Notes: a model not told the origin generated them from the letters alone. Positions 9,393 through 18,205 are shown, numbered from the stretch's first letter. The stretch is 64,000 nt of DNA from Sphingobacteriaceae bacterium GW460-11-11-14-LB5 (GCA_002151545.1 CP021237.1:1240001-1304000); one strand, 5' to 3'. Numbers and translations are program-made.

Positions 9393-9411
9393 TGTAAAAT
9401 ATACACTAAGT

Positions 9412-10491
9412 ATGGTTTGTGGCGTTAAAACATTAGGACAATTTATTATAGAAAAACAAGCAGATTTCCCATATGCTAAAGGAGAACTTTCGAGGTTGTT
9501 AAGGGATATTGGTATTGCCGCTAAAATTGTAAACCGCGAAATTAATAAAGCGGGTTTAGTTGATATTTTGGGCGATATGGGAACCACCAATATTCAGGGT
9601 GAGGAACAAAAAAAGTTAGATGTTTATGCAGATGAACAATTTATTGCTGCATTAACCAGTGGTGGCGAATGCTGTATTGTTGCTACCGAAGAAGAAGACG
9701 AAATCATCCACATCGAATCGCCGGTTTCGCAAAATGCTAAATATATTGTGTGTATTGATCCTTTAGATGGCTCTTCGAATACAGATGTAAACGTAGCTGT
9801 AGGGACTATTTTCTCTATTTATCGCAGAAAATCCGTTGATGGTAGGGCGAGCATAACTGATGTATTGCAAAAAGGCACTGAACAGGTGGCTGCCGGTTAC
9901 ATTATATATGGCTCATCTACCATGTTGGTTTATACCACAGGGAAGGGGGTTAACGGTTTTACATTAGATCCGTCAATTGGTGAGTTCTGTTTATCGCACC
10001 CCCAGATGAAAATACCCGAAACAGGTTATCTATACTCGGTAAACGAAGGTAATTATGTTCACTTCCCTGATGGCGTTAAAAAGTACATCAAATACTGCCA
10101 GGTAGAGGATGAAGCGACTAAACGCCCATACACTTCGCGTTATATTGGTTCGATGGTTGGCGATATCCACCGGAATTTAATTAAAGGCGGTATTTATATT
10201 TACCCAACTACTTCGCGCTCGCCTAACGGCAAGTTAAGGTTGTTATACGAATGTAATCCAATGGCTTTTATTATTGAGCAGGCTGGGGGCAAAGCCAGTA
10301 CAGGTTTTGACCGTATACTCGAAATTGAGCCAACAGAACTGCATCAAAGGGTTCCGATTTTTATCGGATCAAAACATATGGTAGAAAAGGCCGAAGAAAT
10401 GATGTTATTGTATACTGCAAAATCAATTTCAATTGAGCCAACAGTAGAAGCCAAACTGGAAAATTTAAATGTAATCGGTGGAATTGATTAA
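9412..10491 (+). CDS. fbp: Fructose-1,6-bisphosphatase class I
   Basis: 359 residues. It hydrolyses fructose 1,6-bisphosphate to fructose 6-phosphate in gluconeogenesis. The metal and catalytic motif IDPLDGSSN is at residues 115-123, the acidic cluster EEED at 93-96, the 6-phosphate-binding region [19 protein letters not shown] around 240-258, and a conserved C-terminal QAGGKAS. Length and motifs fit a complete class I enzyme. A downstream role in feeding PUL-derived sugars is plausible but not shown by the sequence. It is convergent with rnhA, with a 6-bp gap. Confidence 0.97.
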   Translation: MVCGVKTLGQFIIEKQADFPYAKGELSRLLRDIGIAAKIVNREINKAGLVDILGDMGTTNIQGEEQKKLDVYADEQFIAALTSGGECCIVATEEEDEIIHIESPVSQNAKYIVCIDPLDGSSNTDVNVAVGTIFSIYRRKSVDGRASITDVLQKGTEQVAAGYIIYGSSTMLVYTTGKGVNGFTLDPSIGEFCLSHPQMKIPETGYLYSVNEGNYVHFPDGVKKYIKYCQVEDEATKRPYTSRYIGSMVGDIHRNLIKGGIYIYPTTSRSPNGKLRLLYECNPMAFIIEQAGGKASTGFDRILEIEPTELHQRVPIFIGSKHMVEKAEEMMLLYTAKSISIEPTVEAKLENLNVIGGID

Positions 10492-10497
10492 CATTAA

Positions 10498-10962
10498 CTA
10501 AATTTTGCTTCTTTCTACTTCAAAAAAAGTATCTACAGCCAGGTTTTGCTTGTCTTGCGAGGCAAAAACAGCTAAACGGTCGCAACGTTCATTTTCCGGG
10601 TGATCGTTGTGGCCTTTAATCCAGATAAATTTCACTTTGTGAAGTTTATACAGTTCCAGAAACCTTAACCATAGGTCTTTGTTTTTCTTATCCTTGAAAT
10701 TTTTGGTTACCCAGCCGAAGACCCATTTCTTCTCCACCGCATCTACTACATATTTCGAATCAGAATAAACTGTTACCTGCTGATTTAAGCTTTTTAATGC
10801 TTCTAATCCTTTTATTACAGCCAATAGTTCCATGCGGTTATTTGTGGTCATCCTAAAGCCACCACTTAATTCTTTATAGTGTTGTCCTGCCCTTAAAATT
10901 GTTCCCCAACCACCTGGTCCCGGGTTTCCGCTAGCTGCTCCGTCTGTGTAAATTTCGATCAT
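10498..10962 (-). CDS. rnhA: Ribonuclease HI
   Basis: 154 residues, the usual size for the family. It cleaves the RNA strand of RNA:DNA hybrids in the cytoplasm. The four catalytic acidic residues are visible: D7 (IYTDGA), E45 (NNRMELLA), D68 (YSDSKY) and D128 (ERCDRLA), plus the assisting H118 (IKGHNDHPEN). The basic-protrusion region (KKWVFGWVTKNFKDKKNKDLW) is present, as in E. coli RNase HI. It stands alone on the minus strand. Confidence 0.97.
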   Translation of the reverse strand: MIEIYTDGAASGNPGPGGWGTILRAGQHYKELSGGFRMTTNNRMELLAVIKGLEALKSLNQQVTVYSDSKYVVDAVEKKWVFGWVTKNFKDKKNKDLWLRFLELYKLHKVKFIWIKGHNDHPENERCDRLAVFASQDKQNLAVDTFFEVERSKI

Positions 10963-11090
10963 AAACGCCGTAAAGTTATGTTTTTAGGTTCAAAATAGCT
11001 TGTTTTATCTGCTTTTGAATTTTTTTTTCGATTTCAAATAATTGAATGTTAAGGAATTAAAAATTTGTTGTAAAAACTTTGAAAAAAATA

Positions 11091-11121
11091 TTTGCATGGA
11101 ATATTAAAAGTCGTACTTTTG
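11091..11121 (+). promoter_or_regulatory. Promoter of tRNA-His (TTTG - 19 nt - TACTTTTG)
   Basis: The -33 box TTTG is at 11,091-11,094 and the -7 box TACTTTTG at 11,114-11,121, separated by 19 nt. This matches the Bacteroidota sigma-70-type promoter closely. The mature tRNA begins 17 nt after the -7 box. Confidence 0.75.
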
Positions 11122-11137
11122 TGACATCAAAAAACAC

Positions 11138-11212
11138 GGTGGCTGTAGCTCAGTTGGTTAGAGTATTGGTTTGTGGTGCCGAGGGTCGTGGGTTCGAGCC
11201 CCATCAGCCACC
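11138..11212 (+). tRNA. tRNA-His (anticodon GTG)
   Basis: A cloverleaf folds cleanly. The acceptor GTGGCTG pairs with CAGCCAC, and the extra 5' G (-1) at 11,138 is opposite C73, the signature of tRNA-His. The D arm is GCTC..GAGT, the anticodon loop is TTGTGGT (GTG at positions 34-36), and the T arm is GTGGG-TTCGAGC-CCCAT. CCA is not encoded (CTT follows). A 115-bp segment starting at its very 3' end is repeated at 18,206-18,320. Confidence 0.96.
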
Positions 11213-11324
11213 CTTCACAGGGCAAAGGATTTTTAAAGATCTTTTGCCCTCTTTTTTTGCCTTCTAATCCCTTGTTTATCAGGTAAATACGATTAAACGT
11301 TTCCGTCATTTCAGCGGTTTGATG
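11210..11324. repeat. 115-bp direct repeat, copy A (abuts the tRNA-His 3' end)
   Basis: Aligns without gaps to 18,206-18,320. The first 40 bp (tail of the tRNA plus terminator hairpin) differ at one base, and a 24-bp T-rich middle is diverged. The last 51 bp (from GTTTATCAGG to the end) differ at a single base. The two copies enclose about 6.9 kb. Confidence 0.85.
11220..11258 (+). terminator. Rho-independent terminator after tRNA-His
   Basis: A 12-bp stem GGGCAAAGGATT / GATCTTTTGCCC (two wobble pairs) with a TTTAAA loop is followed by TCTTTTTTT. It lies 7 nt after the tRNA and is part of the duplicated 115-bp segment. Confidence 0.8.
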
Positions 11325-11768
11325 TTGTACATCCTGAAAAATGAATAATTGGTAGTGTTGAGAAATAAATAAGCCATTAGCAGAAATATAGCTAAGCAAC
11401 TTGCAGAAATTTTATGCATGCCATTTTAATGTTAGTTTAGAGCTGTGTGTAGTGCTGCGAAATATTGAAGTGAAATTTATCTTCTGCATTGCTAATGCGT
11501 ATCGCACCTGTCTTCAGATTTTAAATCCCGATTCTTTTTCGTGATATTGAGTGCCAGATATACCTTTCAGATGTGATACGCGGGAAGGTTTTTGCATTTG
11601 CCTAAACCTGCCATTGTTTTTGCTTCACAACTCTGTATTCCTAAGATGGTTTACCATTAGCTGAAATTAAAAAATGTACATATTTATGCTTTTAATATTT
11701 CCGGATCATTTTAGAACCCTCAAAAAATAACGTTCGAAAGGTTCTCAACCTGTTAAGCCGTTGAGCAA
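11325..11768. other. 444-bp gene-free stretch with an 85-bp inverted-repeat element
   Basis: No coding sequence is supported. Imperfect inverted arms of 14 bp (GCGTATCGCACCTG at 11,497-11,510 and its near-complement ending GATACGC at 11,568-11,581, 12 of 14 matching) bound an 85-bp segment of unknown nature. Confidence 0.5.
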
Positions 11769-12134
11769 TCATTTATCAATCAGTTTCTCAATCTCATCCA
11801 GCAACACATTAAGATCGAAAGGTTTGGGGACATAGGCGTCGGCTCCGCAGCTTTCAGCAATATTTTTGCCATCAGTGCTCGCAGAGTACATTAATACCGG
11901 AATTAAGGCAATTTTGCTGTTCTGTCTTAATGACCTCAGGATCTGGTCACCTGATATCTTAGGCATCCAAATGTCAAGAAGAATAAGATGCGGCGACTCC
12001 CGTTCGATTGTTTTAAGCGCATTAATACTGTTAGGCTCAATTAGCACCTGGTAGCCTTCATCTTCCAAAAACAGTTCCAGCATTTCCAGTATGCCTAAAT
12101 CATCATCACAAATCAGAATCTTTTTATCTTTCAT
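11769..12134 (-). CDS. Single-domain response regulator (REC only)
   Basis: 121 residues, a stand-alone CheY-like receiver. The acidic pocket is DDD at 10-12, the phospho-acceptor is D54 (LLDIWMP), the switch residue is S84 and the conserved Lys is K104 (PKPF). There is no DNA-binding output domain, so it probably acts through protein contacts or a phosphorelay. It begins 15 bp after the stop of the LOV kinase gene on the same strand, so the two form an operon and this is the likely phosphate acceptor of that kinase. Confidence 0.93.
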   Translation of the reverse strand: MKDKKILICDDDLGILEMLELFLEDEGYQVLIEPNSINALKTIERESPHLILLDIWMPKISGDQILRSLRQNSKIALIPVLMYSASTDGKNIAESCGADAYVPKPFDLNVLLDEIEKLIDK

Positions 12135-12149
12135 ATTTTGATCGGACTG

Positions 12150-13679
12150 CTAATACATCGGTAAGGTAAAGTTGAAGGTAGATCCAACGTTTTTCTGGCT
12201 TTCGGCCCATATGGTGCCGCCATGGTTGGTAATAATCTGCTGGCAAAGATAAAGTCCAATTCCCATTCCCGGATAATGTTTGTGTACCTCTCCGACGCGG
12301 TAGAAGCGGTCAAAAACCTTAGCTAGTTCATCCTCATTAATGCCCATGCCTTCATCAATTACAGATACCTTGATAAAATCGCTAATGGATGAAACCTGGA
12401 CCTGGATTTCCGTGTGATCAGCAGAATATTTGATCGCATTGCTCAACAAATTTGAAACAACCTGAATGAGATGGGATTCATCCCCGTTAAAATTTCTGCC
12501 AATTTTTCCCGTAAGGGAAATTTTTCTTGATGGCGTTGCTGCTCTCATACTCTCAACAGTATCAGCCACCATTTTATCAAAGTCGAAATCCTCACGGTGA
12601 AGGGTGATGTTGCCGGTCTGGATCCTGGATACATCCAGAAGTTCGGACAATAGTTGATTTAGGCGCTGGATATACTTTCCTGTTTTTTCTACCACAGCTT
12701 TAAACTTATCACTCGCATTATCAGGCATCAGCTTGTTCATAAGCTGCATATATCCAACAATGGTAGTTAGCGGTGTTTTAAGCTCGTGGCTGGCAATGGA
12801 AAGAAAATCATCCTTACGCTGCTGTAGTGCCCGCTGATCTGTAATATCCTCAATTGCAAGCAATATCCAATCCTTATATCTGCCTTCAAGCTCAATGCGG
12901 TGGGCATTAAGAAGCATCAGTTTTTTGCCGATATGCGGAAATTCATGTTCAACTTCATAGTCCAGTACCGGATTGTTGGTAGGAAGGATTTCTTCCATCA
13001 TCTTTTTTAGCTCCGGAATATTCCATTGACCATTACCAAGATCGTAAAGCAACTTTCCCTTTGTTTCATTTATAGAAACCTTGAAAGTATTGAGGAAATG
13101 CTTGTTGGCGCTTAGCACCCTATAGTGTTTGTCCATCACAACAAGGCTCTCCCGAATGGTTTCAACGATGCTGCTTAAATATTCCTGGCTCTCCCGGTAC
13201 ATTCTGGTTCGTTCTTCAACTTTCCGTTCTGTCTCTTGTTGCACCAGTTCGAGTTCCTGTTGGGACCTCCGCCTGGAAGACACGTCATTCTGTATGCCAA
13301 TAAAATGTGTGATGTTACCATTTTCTTCTTTAACTGGCGATATATACAGTTCATTATAGAACAATTTGCCCTTTTTGGTGTAATTTCTAATCTCAACCCT
13401 GCAACTCTCTCCGCTGGCAAGTGCAGTCGAAATTGCCTGGCGCTCAGGCTGCTGGCGATCCCTGCCCTGGAGGAACCTACAGTTATGGCCAATGATCTCG
13501 TTTCTTTTATATCCCGTAATTTCTTCGAAAGCAGGGTTGCAGTAGATTATCGGATTGTCTGGCAACAGATTATCGGTGATAACAATTCCGGTTACTGACG
13601 CATCCAAAACCTTGTAAAGAACTTCAAGATCTAAGGGTGCATTTATTTTTTTTGTATTGATGTGATTTTCCTTGCCCAA
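12150..13679 (-). CDS. LOV-domain (blue-light type) PAS sensor histidine kinase
   Basis: 509 residues, no membrane segment, cytoplasmic. The N-terminal PAS domain (about 20-135) carries the LOV signature GHNCRFLQG with the flavin-adduct Cys at 67. The flavin-contacting N99 (RNY), N109 (FYNEL) and Q130 (GIQNDV) are all present. A helical linker (about 135-165) and a second PAS domain (about 165-285) follow. The HisKA dimerisation domain has H298 (ASHELKTP), and the HATPase_c domain has N-box LLSNAIKYS, DEGMGI and GMGIGLYL. The family forms a cysteinyl-flavin photoadduct in blue light. A second Arg common in plant LOV (the IRxA position) is not conserved (AISTA). The downstream REC protein is the probable partner. 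Confidence 0.9.
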   Translation of the reverse strand: MGKENHINTKKINAPLDLEVLYKVLDASVTGIVITDNLLPDNPIIYCNPAFEEITGYKRNEIIGHNCRFLQGRDRQQPERQAISTALASGESCRVEIRNYTKKGKLFYNELYISPVKEENGNITHFIGIQNDVSSRRRSQQELELVQQETERKVEERTRMYRESQEYLSSIVETIRESLVVMDKHYRVLSANKHFLNTFKVSINETKGKLLYDLGNGQWNIPELKKMMEEILPTNNPVLDYEVEHEFPHIGKKLMLLNAHRIELEGRYKDWILLAIEDITDQRALQQRKDDFLSIASHELKTPLTTIVGYMQLMNKLMPDNASDKFKAVVEKTGKYIQRLNQLLSELLDVSRIQTGNITLHREDFDFDKMVADTVESMRAATPSRKISLTGKIGRNFNGDESHLIQVVSNLLSNAIKYSADHTEIQVQVSSISDFIKVSVIDEGMGINEDELAKVFDRFYRVGEVHKHYPGMGIGLYLCQQIITNHGGTIWAESQKNVGSTFNFTLPMY

Positions 13680-13985
13680 ACTGATAAAATTTATTTTTGA
13701 TAAACGGCAGAAGGCCCGATTTGGTTTTTAAAGATTTAAAGTTTTTGATAACTAAAGTGGCAGCTAGTTAGGGGGGCAGTTGTTTGATTTTTTTTTAAAA
13801 AAACTGCTTTGCCAATAATCTGGTTGAAATTAGCTTCATGACTGATGAATTATTTTTGTCATCGTATCAAGCTTCTAGCCATGTCACTTACTTCATTAAC
13901 CATATGAAAAACCAGTCTTAATTGTAATACAAATTCATATTAATTTAATAAATGCTATTTTTTTAATACACCCAGAATGAATTAT

Positions 13986-13995
13986 CAAACGTTTG
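13986..13995. promoter_or_regulatory. Palindrome CAAACGTTTG, copy 1 (possible operator)
   Basis: Perfect 10-bp palindrome with a central CG, a form used by LacI-type repressors. An identical copy lies 117 bp downstream; both precede the gene at 14,458. Confidence 0.35.
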
Positions 13996-14102
13996 TGCGA
14001 TATAGATATCCGTTTGCAATTAACTAAACAATAAGGTATAAGGAATCTCTGTCTTTTGGAATCAAAATAGATTAAATAACCGTTCAATATATAATTTTAA
14101 AA

Positions 14103-14112
14103 CAAACGTTTG
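14103..14112. promoter_or_regulatory. Palindrome CAAACGTTTG, copy 2 (possible operator)
   Basis: Second identical copy of the 10-bp palindrome. The flank GCGC follows here, GTGCG follows in copy 1 (shared TTTG[TC]GCG-like extension). Confidence 0.35.
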
Positions 14113-14457
14113 CGCTCATTTAATTTTATAAGCTATAATTACTTGTTTGTAACTTAAGGTAGTTCGCATTTCAGTTAAATAGTGAGCTGAACTTTGGATA
14201 GTACAGAAGCAGGAAAAGGGGAGTGTTGAGGATTGTTTTGCAATCGGGTAATTGCCTGCGAACATCAGGTTAAATAGGGCACTAAAATTAATGGCAATAT
14301 TTTTCAAACCTAAACTCAAAACATCTAATGCAAAAACAACCTACTTTTTGTATGTCTTGTTTCCGCCTGGCAGTGCAGCCATATTAAGTAAACCAGTATT
14401 TACCAATTCTCATAGATTATAATATCATGATTTTAACCAAATATTAATATAGCAATT

Positions 14458-15858
14458 ATGAAAACCAATTTTCTTACTATCCTCCTTTGCTGCTTCATCT
14501 TAATGAGCTGCAAAAAGGACAACACACCCACCACTGCAAATAGTACTATTGCATTACCTTCCACAATGCTAAAGGCCAGCACCTCCGCGAGCTCAACGCT
14601 TAGTTTAAAAGTATTGCAGCTGAATGTGTGGCAGGAGGGGACAAAGGTATCAGGAGGTTTTAATGGTATCATTGATGCCATTGTACAATCCGGCGCAGAT
14701 TTAATCACCTTAAGTGAAGTGCGCAATTATAATAATACGAATTTCAGCGCCAGGGTTCTAGCGGCATTAAGTGCGAAAAACTTAACCTTTTATTCTTTTA
14801 AAGACAATAATGTAGGAATCATATCCAGATATCCTATCGTATCATTTAAAACAGGGATATATGGAAATGCATTTGATAAGGCGGTTATCAATCTTGATCT
14901 CAATACCCAGGTTGCTATCTATTCAGCACATTTAGACTATTTAAATTATGCCTGTTACCTACCCAGGGGCTACGATGGCAATAGTTTTCAAAAAATGAGT
15001 CAGCCAGTTACCGACGTAAATGCTATTTTGGCCTCAAATCTGCAATCCAGTAGAGATGAAGAAATCGCAGCTTTTGTGAATGATGCAAAACTGGAAAGGG
15101 ATAGTGGTAGGATTGTAATATTGGGTGGAGATTTTAACGAACCATCTCATCTGGATTGGGTGAACGAACAAAAGAATCTTTTTGACCACCGCGGAACTAT
15201 TGTTCCCTGGCAGAACAGTGTTACTTTATATGCTAGAGGATTTAAGGACTCTTATAGGGTAAGGAATTCCAACCCGGTCACCGCACCCGGCTTTACCTGG
15301 GCCGCATTTAATACCAGTGCCAGCCTCTCCTCACTTGTCTGGGCGCCCGATGCAGATGAAAGGGACCGGATTGATTACATTTATTATGCCGATAATAGTA
15401 ACAGGGTCAATGTAAGTGAATCTATTGTATTTGGGCCTTCAGGATCAATTGTGCGGGGACAAGGATATGAAGATCCAACCTATACCAATCCTTTCCTGAT
15501 TCCAACAGGAACATGGCCATCCGATCATAAAGGATTAATTACCACTTTTTCGATTACAAGCATAAAGCCGACAATAAGTTTGAATAAAACAAATTACGCC
15601 AATGGCGAAACGATTACAGTAAATTTTGCAAATGGCTCAACTAATGCGAAAGCCTGGGTAGGGATTTATCAAAGTAACAAAGTACCCGGTACCAATTATG
15701 CTAATAGCTGGAAGTATACCAATGGAATGTCAAGTGGAAGTGTCGCACTGAGCCTGCCAGCCAATAGTCCTGCAGGAAGCTACTATGTTGCTTATTTTAA
15801 AGATGATGGCTATACAGAAATTGCAACAAGGGTTTCTTTTAATTATACTGGTGGCTAG
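14458..15858 (+). CDS. Secreted endonuclease/exonuclease/phosphatase (EEP) family lipoprotein
   Basis: 466 residues. The signal peptide has a lipobox ending at C18 (ILMSC-KKD), so it is probably a lipoprotein. The EEP domain (about 48-365) shows LKVLQLNVW, LITLSEVRN, the metal/catalytic GGDFNEPSH and the C-terminal SDHKGLIT. The family covers DNase I-like nucleases, sphingomyelinases and inositol phosphatases; the substrate is not determinable here. A C-terminal Ig-like domain of about 95 residues starts at IKPTISLNKTNYANGETITV and ends in a beta-strand, probably a carbohydrate- or surface-binding accessory. The start is preceded by AACCAAATAT 13 nt upstream of ATG. A strong terminator follows. 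Confidence 0.85.
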   Translation: MKTNFLTILLCCFILMSCKKDNTPTTANSTIALPSTMLKASTSASSTLSLKVLQLNVWQEGTKVSGGFNGIIDAIVQSGADLITLSEVRNYNNTNFSARVLAALSAKNLTFYSFKDNNVGIISRYPIVSFKTGIYGNAFDKAVINLDLNTQVAIYSAHLDYLNYACYLPRGYDGNSFQKMSQPVTDVNAILASNLQSSRDEEIAAFVNDAKLERDSGRIVILGGDFNEPSHLDWVNEQKNLFDHRGTIVPWQNSVTLYARGFKDSYRVRNSNPVTAPGFTWAAFNTSASLSSLVWAPDADERDRIDYIYYADNSNRVNVSESIVFGPSGSIVRGQGYEDPTYTNPFLIPTGTWPSDHKGLITTFSITSIKPTISLNKTNYANGETITVNFANGSTNAKAWVGIYQSNKVPGTNYANSWKYTNGMSSGSVALSLPANSPAGSYYVAYFKDDGYTEIATRVSFNYTGG

Positions 15859-15910
15859 GTAAGTGCCAAAAGTAACTGCATCAATTTATTATTTTCAGAA
15901 CATATCGATA

Positions 15911-15950
15911 GAGCCTGATCATTTTTTATTAAATAATCAGGCTCTTTTTT
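15911..15950 (+). terminator. Rho-independent terminator after the EEP-family gene
   Basis: Stem GAGCCTGAT / ATCAGGCTC (15,911-15,919 and 15,936-15,944) followed by six T residues. Confidence 0.85.
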
Positions 15951-16076
15951 AGCTTTTCCAACCAGTATCCACTCATTACCTTGCCAAAACAAGATTTTAT
16001 CTTTAATATACCTCTAAAAACTGAAATTAACTTTGTAATTTATTCGGCATGATTTTCAATGGGTTGCAATTTATCG

Positions 16077-16108
16077 ATTGTGATTGTTTTCATCTGCTAT
16101 TATATTTG
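16077..16108 (+). promoter_or_regulatory. Promoter of tRNA-Pro (ATTG - 20 nt - TATATTTG)
   Basis: The -7 box TATATTTG (16,101-16,108) matches TAnnTTTG exactly. An ATTG (16,077-16,080) stands in for the TTTG -33 element 20 nt upstream. The tRNA starts 18 nt after the -7 box, almost the same geometry as tRNA-His. Confidence 0.65.
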
Positions 16109-16125
16109 CCGGCATAACTTTTAAT

Positions 16126-16199
16126 CGGGATGTAGCGTAGCCAGGTATCGCGCCAGCATGGGGTGCTGGAGGTCGGAAGTTCGAATCTTCTCATCCCGA
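16126..16199 (+). tRNA. tRNA-Pro (anticodon GGG)
   Basis: 74 nt. Acceptor CGGGATG / CATCCCG with discriminator A73; anticodon stem CCAGC / GCTGG with loop ATGGGGT (GGG at 34-36, G37 as usual in tRNA-Pro); T arm GGAAG-TTCGAAT-CTTCT. CCA is not encoded. Confidence 0.95.
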
Positions 16200-16297
16200 C
16201 AAAAAACAAATGTAATTACTCTCCCGGCTAATCTTATTTCACTTAGGATAAGATAATAGCTGTAATTTTTGCATTAGGGTGTAGCATCATAACCCGT

Positions 16298-17824
16298 TCA
16301 CTTTTTGTCTGCCAGCCATTTTAATCCCTCTTCAGCATAAGTAAAAAAAACAATCTCAGCCTGTTTATCGTCGTTTTCGACGCTCTTTTTTGCAGAAAGC
16401 TGGCTAAAAGCACTTTCTGACAGTATCCATGCGAAAAATTTTAAGCCGGCCAGTTCCATTAGGGGCAACCAGATATTTGCAGCCCAATCTGAGGCTTCTG
16501 ACCAGGTTCCGGGAACAAGCCTGTTGTCGTTAAACACTTTGCTCCGCTGATTTGCCCTTAAGTATTCGATCATTAAAGTGCCGCCGTGTTTGACAGAATG
16601 CATATCCTGGTGTCCTGTCCATTCTACGTGCATCGTATCACTGTCAGCTGGGCAGGATATGGTAATATGTTTATCCTTATAATGGCTCTTAGTGTGTATT
16701 TCCGGGCTTACCAGGTAGTTTGAGATCAATGGCAGCTTGAAAGAAAAAACAGATCCTTTACCCAAAGTACTTTCTATCCAGAAACTTCCGCCATGGCGTT
16801 TGATAATATCTGCAGAGATATACAGCCCCAGGCCAAGCCCATCAAATCGGGTTGAGGAATTATCTACGCGGTAATACCGTTCAAATAGCTGCTCTAAATC
16901 ACTCGACTTGATACCAATTCCATAATCAGTTACTGAAACGATAATGTTCCCGTCAGCTATTTTTGCATTGATTTCTACTGTTTTTGAATCCGGGGAGTAT
17001 TTGACGGCATTGGAAACAAAGTTATGGATTACCTGTTCGAGCCTGAATCGATCTCCATTGAAGGCAGTTTCATCCTGAATCGCTAATTTCAGTTCATGTT
17101 TAGGGTACATCTGCCGCATTTCTACTACCACTTCTTTGAGCATGCTGGAAAAATCAAACAGTTCTGAATTCAGAAGCATTTTGCCTGCATTTATTTTGCT
17201 CACATCCAGCAGATCGCCTATGAGTTTTTCCAATCTGTTGAGTTGTCCTGATGAACGCTCGAGATAACTTTTTACCTTGCCCTCTTCAGCTATTCTCAAA
17301 AGGAGCTGATGAAACCCTTTAATGGTGGTTAATGGGGTTTTGAGTTCATGGCTCGCGATAGAAATAAATTCATCCTTTCTGGCCTCATTCATTTTTTGGG
17401 TGTGGATATTGGTATTGGTTCCCACCCAGATATCGGGTTTCCCTTTCTGTTTCACCAGTCTTGCGATAACAAGGTGCCAGTAGTAAAGGCCGTCGGAGAA
17501 AAGTAACCTAAATTCGTTTGTATATTCTTTTCCGCTCTCTAGTGATGCCTTCCAGCGCTGAATACTTGAAAGCAGGTCATCCTGATGTACAAAGGAGGTC
17601 CAGCCCTGCGCTAAGATTGTTTTTGGACTATGGCCAAAATCCCTGCAAATAACATCGTTTACATAATTGATTTCTCCAGCGCTATTCGCTGTCCATACCT
17701 GCTGGGGAATGGCGTTGAGCAGTAATGCAGATGATGGCTCTTCCAGGTCAATATCTTTTTCCTCATTAAGGTCTTTCTCAAAATCATCATTAATACCAAG
17801 GCTGCTTTCTGAAATCATGTTCAA
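16298..17824 (-). CDS. PAS sensor histidine kinase with fused C-terminal SpoIIAA-like domain
   Basis: 508 residues, no membrane segment. A PAS fold (about 33-145) has no LOV cysteine motif, so its ligand is unknown. HisKA follows with H159 (ASHELKTP), then HATPase_c (about 255-365) with N-box FVSNAVKYS, DYGIGI and GLGLGLYI. After the kinase core there is an extra domain (about 385-508) with the pattern MHVEWTGHQ...DNRLVPGTWSEASDWAANIWLPL...GLKFFAWIL...FFTYAEEGLKWL. That resembles the stand-alone SpoIIAA/STAS-like proteins of Bacteroidota. The fusion to a kinase is unusual. No response regulator is adjacent. The gene lies convergent to tRNA-Pro. Confidence 0.88.
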   Translation of the reverse strand: MNMISESSLGINDDFEKDLNEEKDIDLEEPSSALLLNAIPQQVWTANSAGEINYVNDVICRDFGHSPKTILAQGWTSFVHQDDLLSSIQRWKASLESGKEYTNEFRLLFSDGLYYWHLVIARLVKQKGKPDIWVGTNTNIHTQKMNEARKDEFISIASHELKTPLTTIKGFHQLLLRIAEEGKVKSYLERSSGQLNRLEKLIGDLLDVSKINAGKMLLNSELFDFSSMLKEVVVEMRQMYPKHELKLAIQDETAFNGDRFRLEQVIHNFVSNAVKYSPDSKTVEINAKIADGNIIVSVTDYGIGIKSSDLEQLFERYYRVDNSSTRFDGLGLGLYISADIIKRHGGSFWIESTLGKGSVFSFKLPLISNYLVSPEIHTKSHYKDKHITISCPADSDTMHVEWTGHQDMHSVKHGGTLMIEYLRANQRSKVFNDNRLVPGTWSEASDWAANIWLPLMELAGLKFFAWILSESAFSQLSAKKSVENDDKQAEIVFFTYAEEGLKWLADKK

Positions 17825-18205
17825 ATCTATAAAATTGATAAAGAAACTTCGCTCTTAATTTATGCTCAAGTTGTAAACTGATTATATCTTAGCTTTATGC
17901 GAATATCAAGTTTCTAAAAACGCTTTTTTTTAAAATATTAAGTATTCAGTTTTAGCCTGCAGTATTAAGAGGAGAAAACCTTCAATAGGTAATGAACAGG
18001 AGATGGCCTGAAAGGTTTTCTTGTTTTAAATTTATAGCGTATTGAATTCAACCCTCGAACCAATTGATTTTCAAGTTGAGGATTTCAGCAATCCTCATTC
18101 CTACAAAACCAATATTGGATTTTATCCCTTTAAAAGAATTTTTGAAAATCGGCCTAGTTCGATTAATTCATCCACAAATTGATTTTTATTAAGAACTGCG
18201 ATTGG
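17825..18205. other. 381-bp gene-free stretch upstream of repeat copy B
   Basis: No coding sequence is supported. Two hairpins are visible: arms GAAAACCTT (17,974-17,982) and AAGGTTTTC (18,012-18,020), and an 8-bp stem TGAGGATT / AATCCTCA with a 5-nt loop at 18,077-18,097. They could belong to an unannotated small RNA or simply be terminators. Confidence 0.4.

Larger units (their letters stand above)
13680..14457. other. 778-bp AT-rich gene-free stretch upstream of the EEP-family gene
   Basis: Lies between divergent genes (LOV kinase on -, EEP-family lipoprotein on +) and so must contain both promoters. It carries two identical 10-bp palindromes CAAACGTTTG at 13,986-13,995 and 14,103-14,112, a likely operator type. 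A 67-codon minus-strand frame (14,116-14,319) lacks recognisable features and was not called. Confidence 0.55.

Noticed and set aside
11079..11399. Frames on both strands covering tRNA-His
   Set aside because: They run through a clear tRNA and terminator; typical false frames.
14116..14319. 67-codon minus-strand frame in the EEP upstream region
   Set aside because: No recognisable feature; overlaps the likely promoter region.
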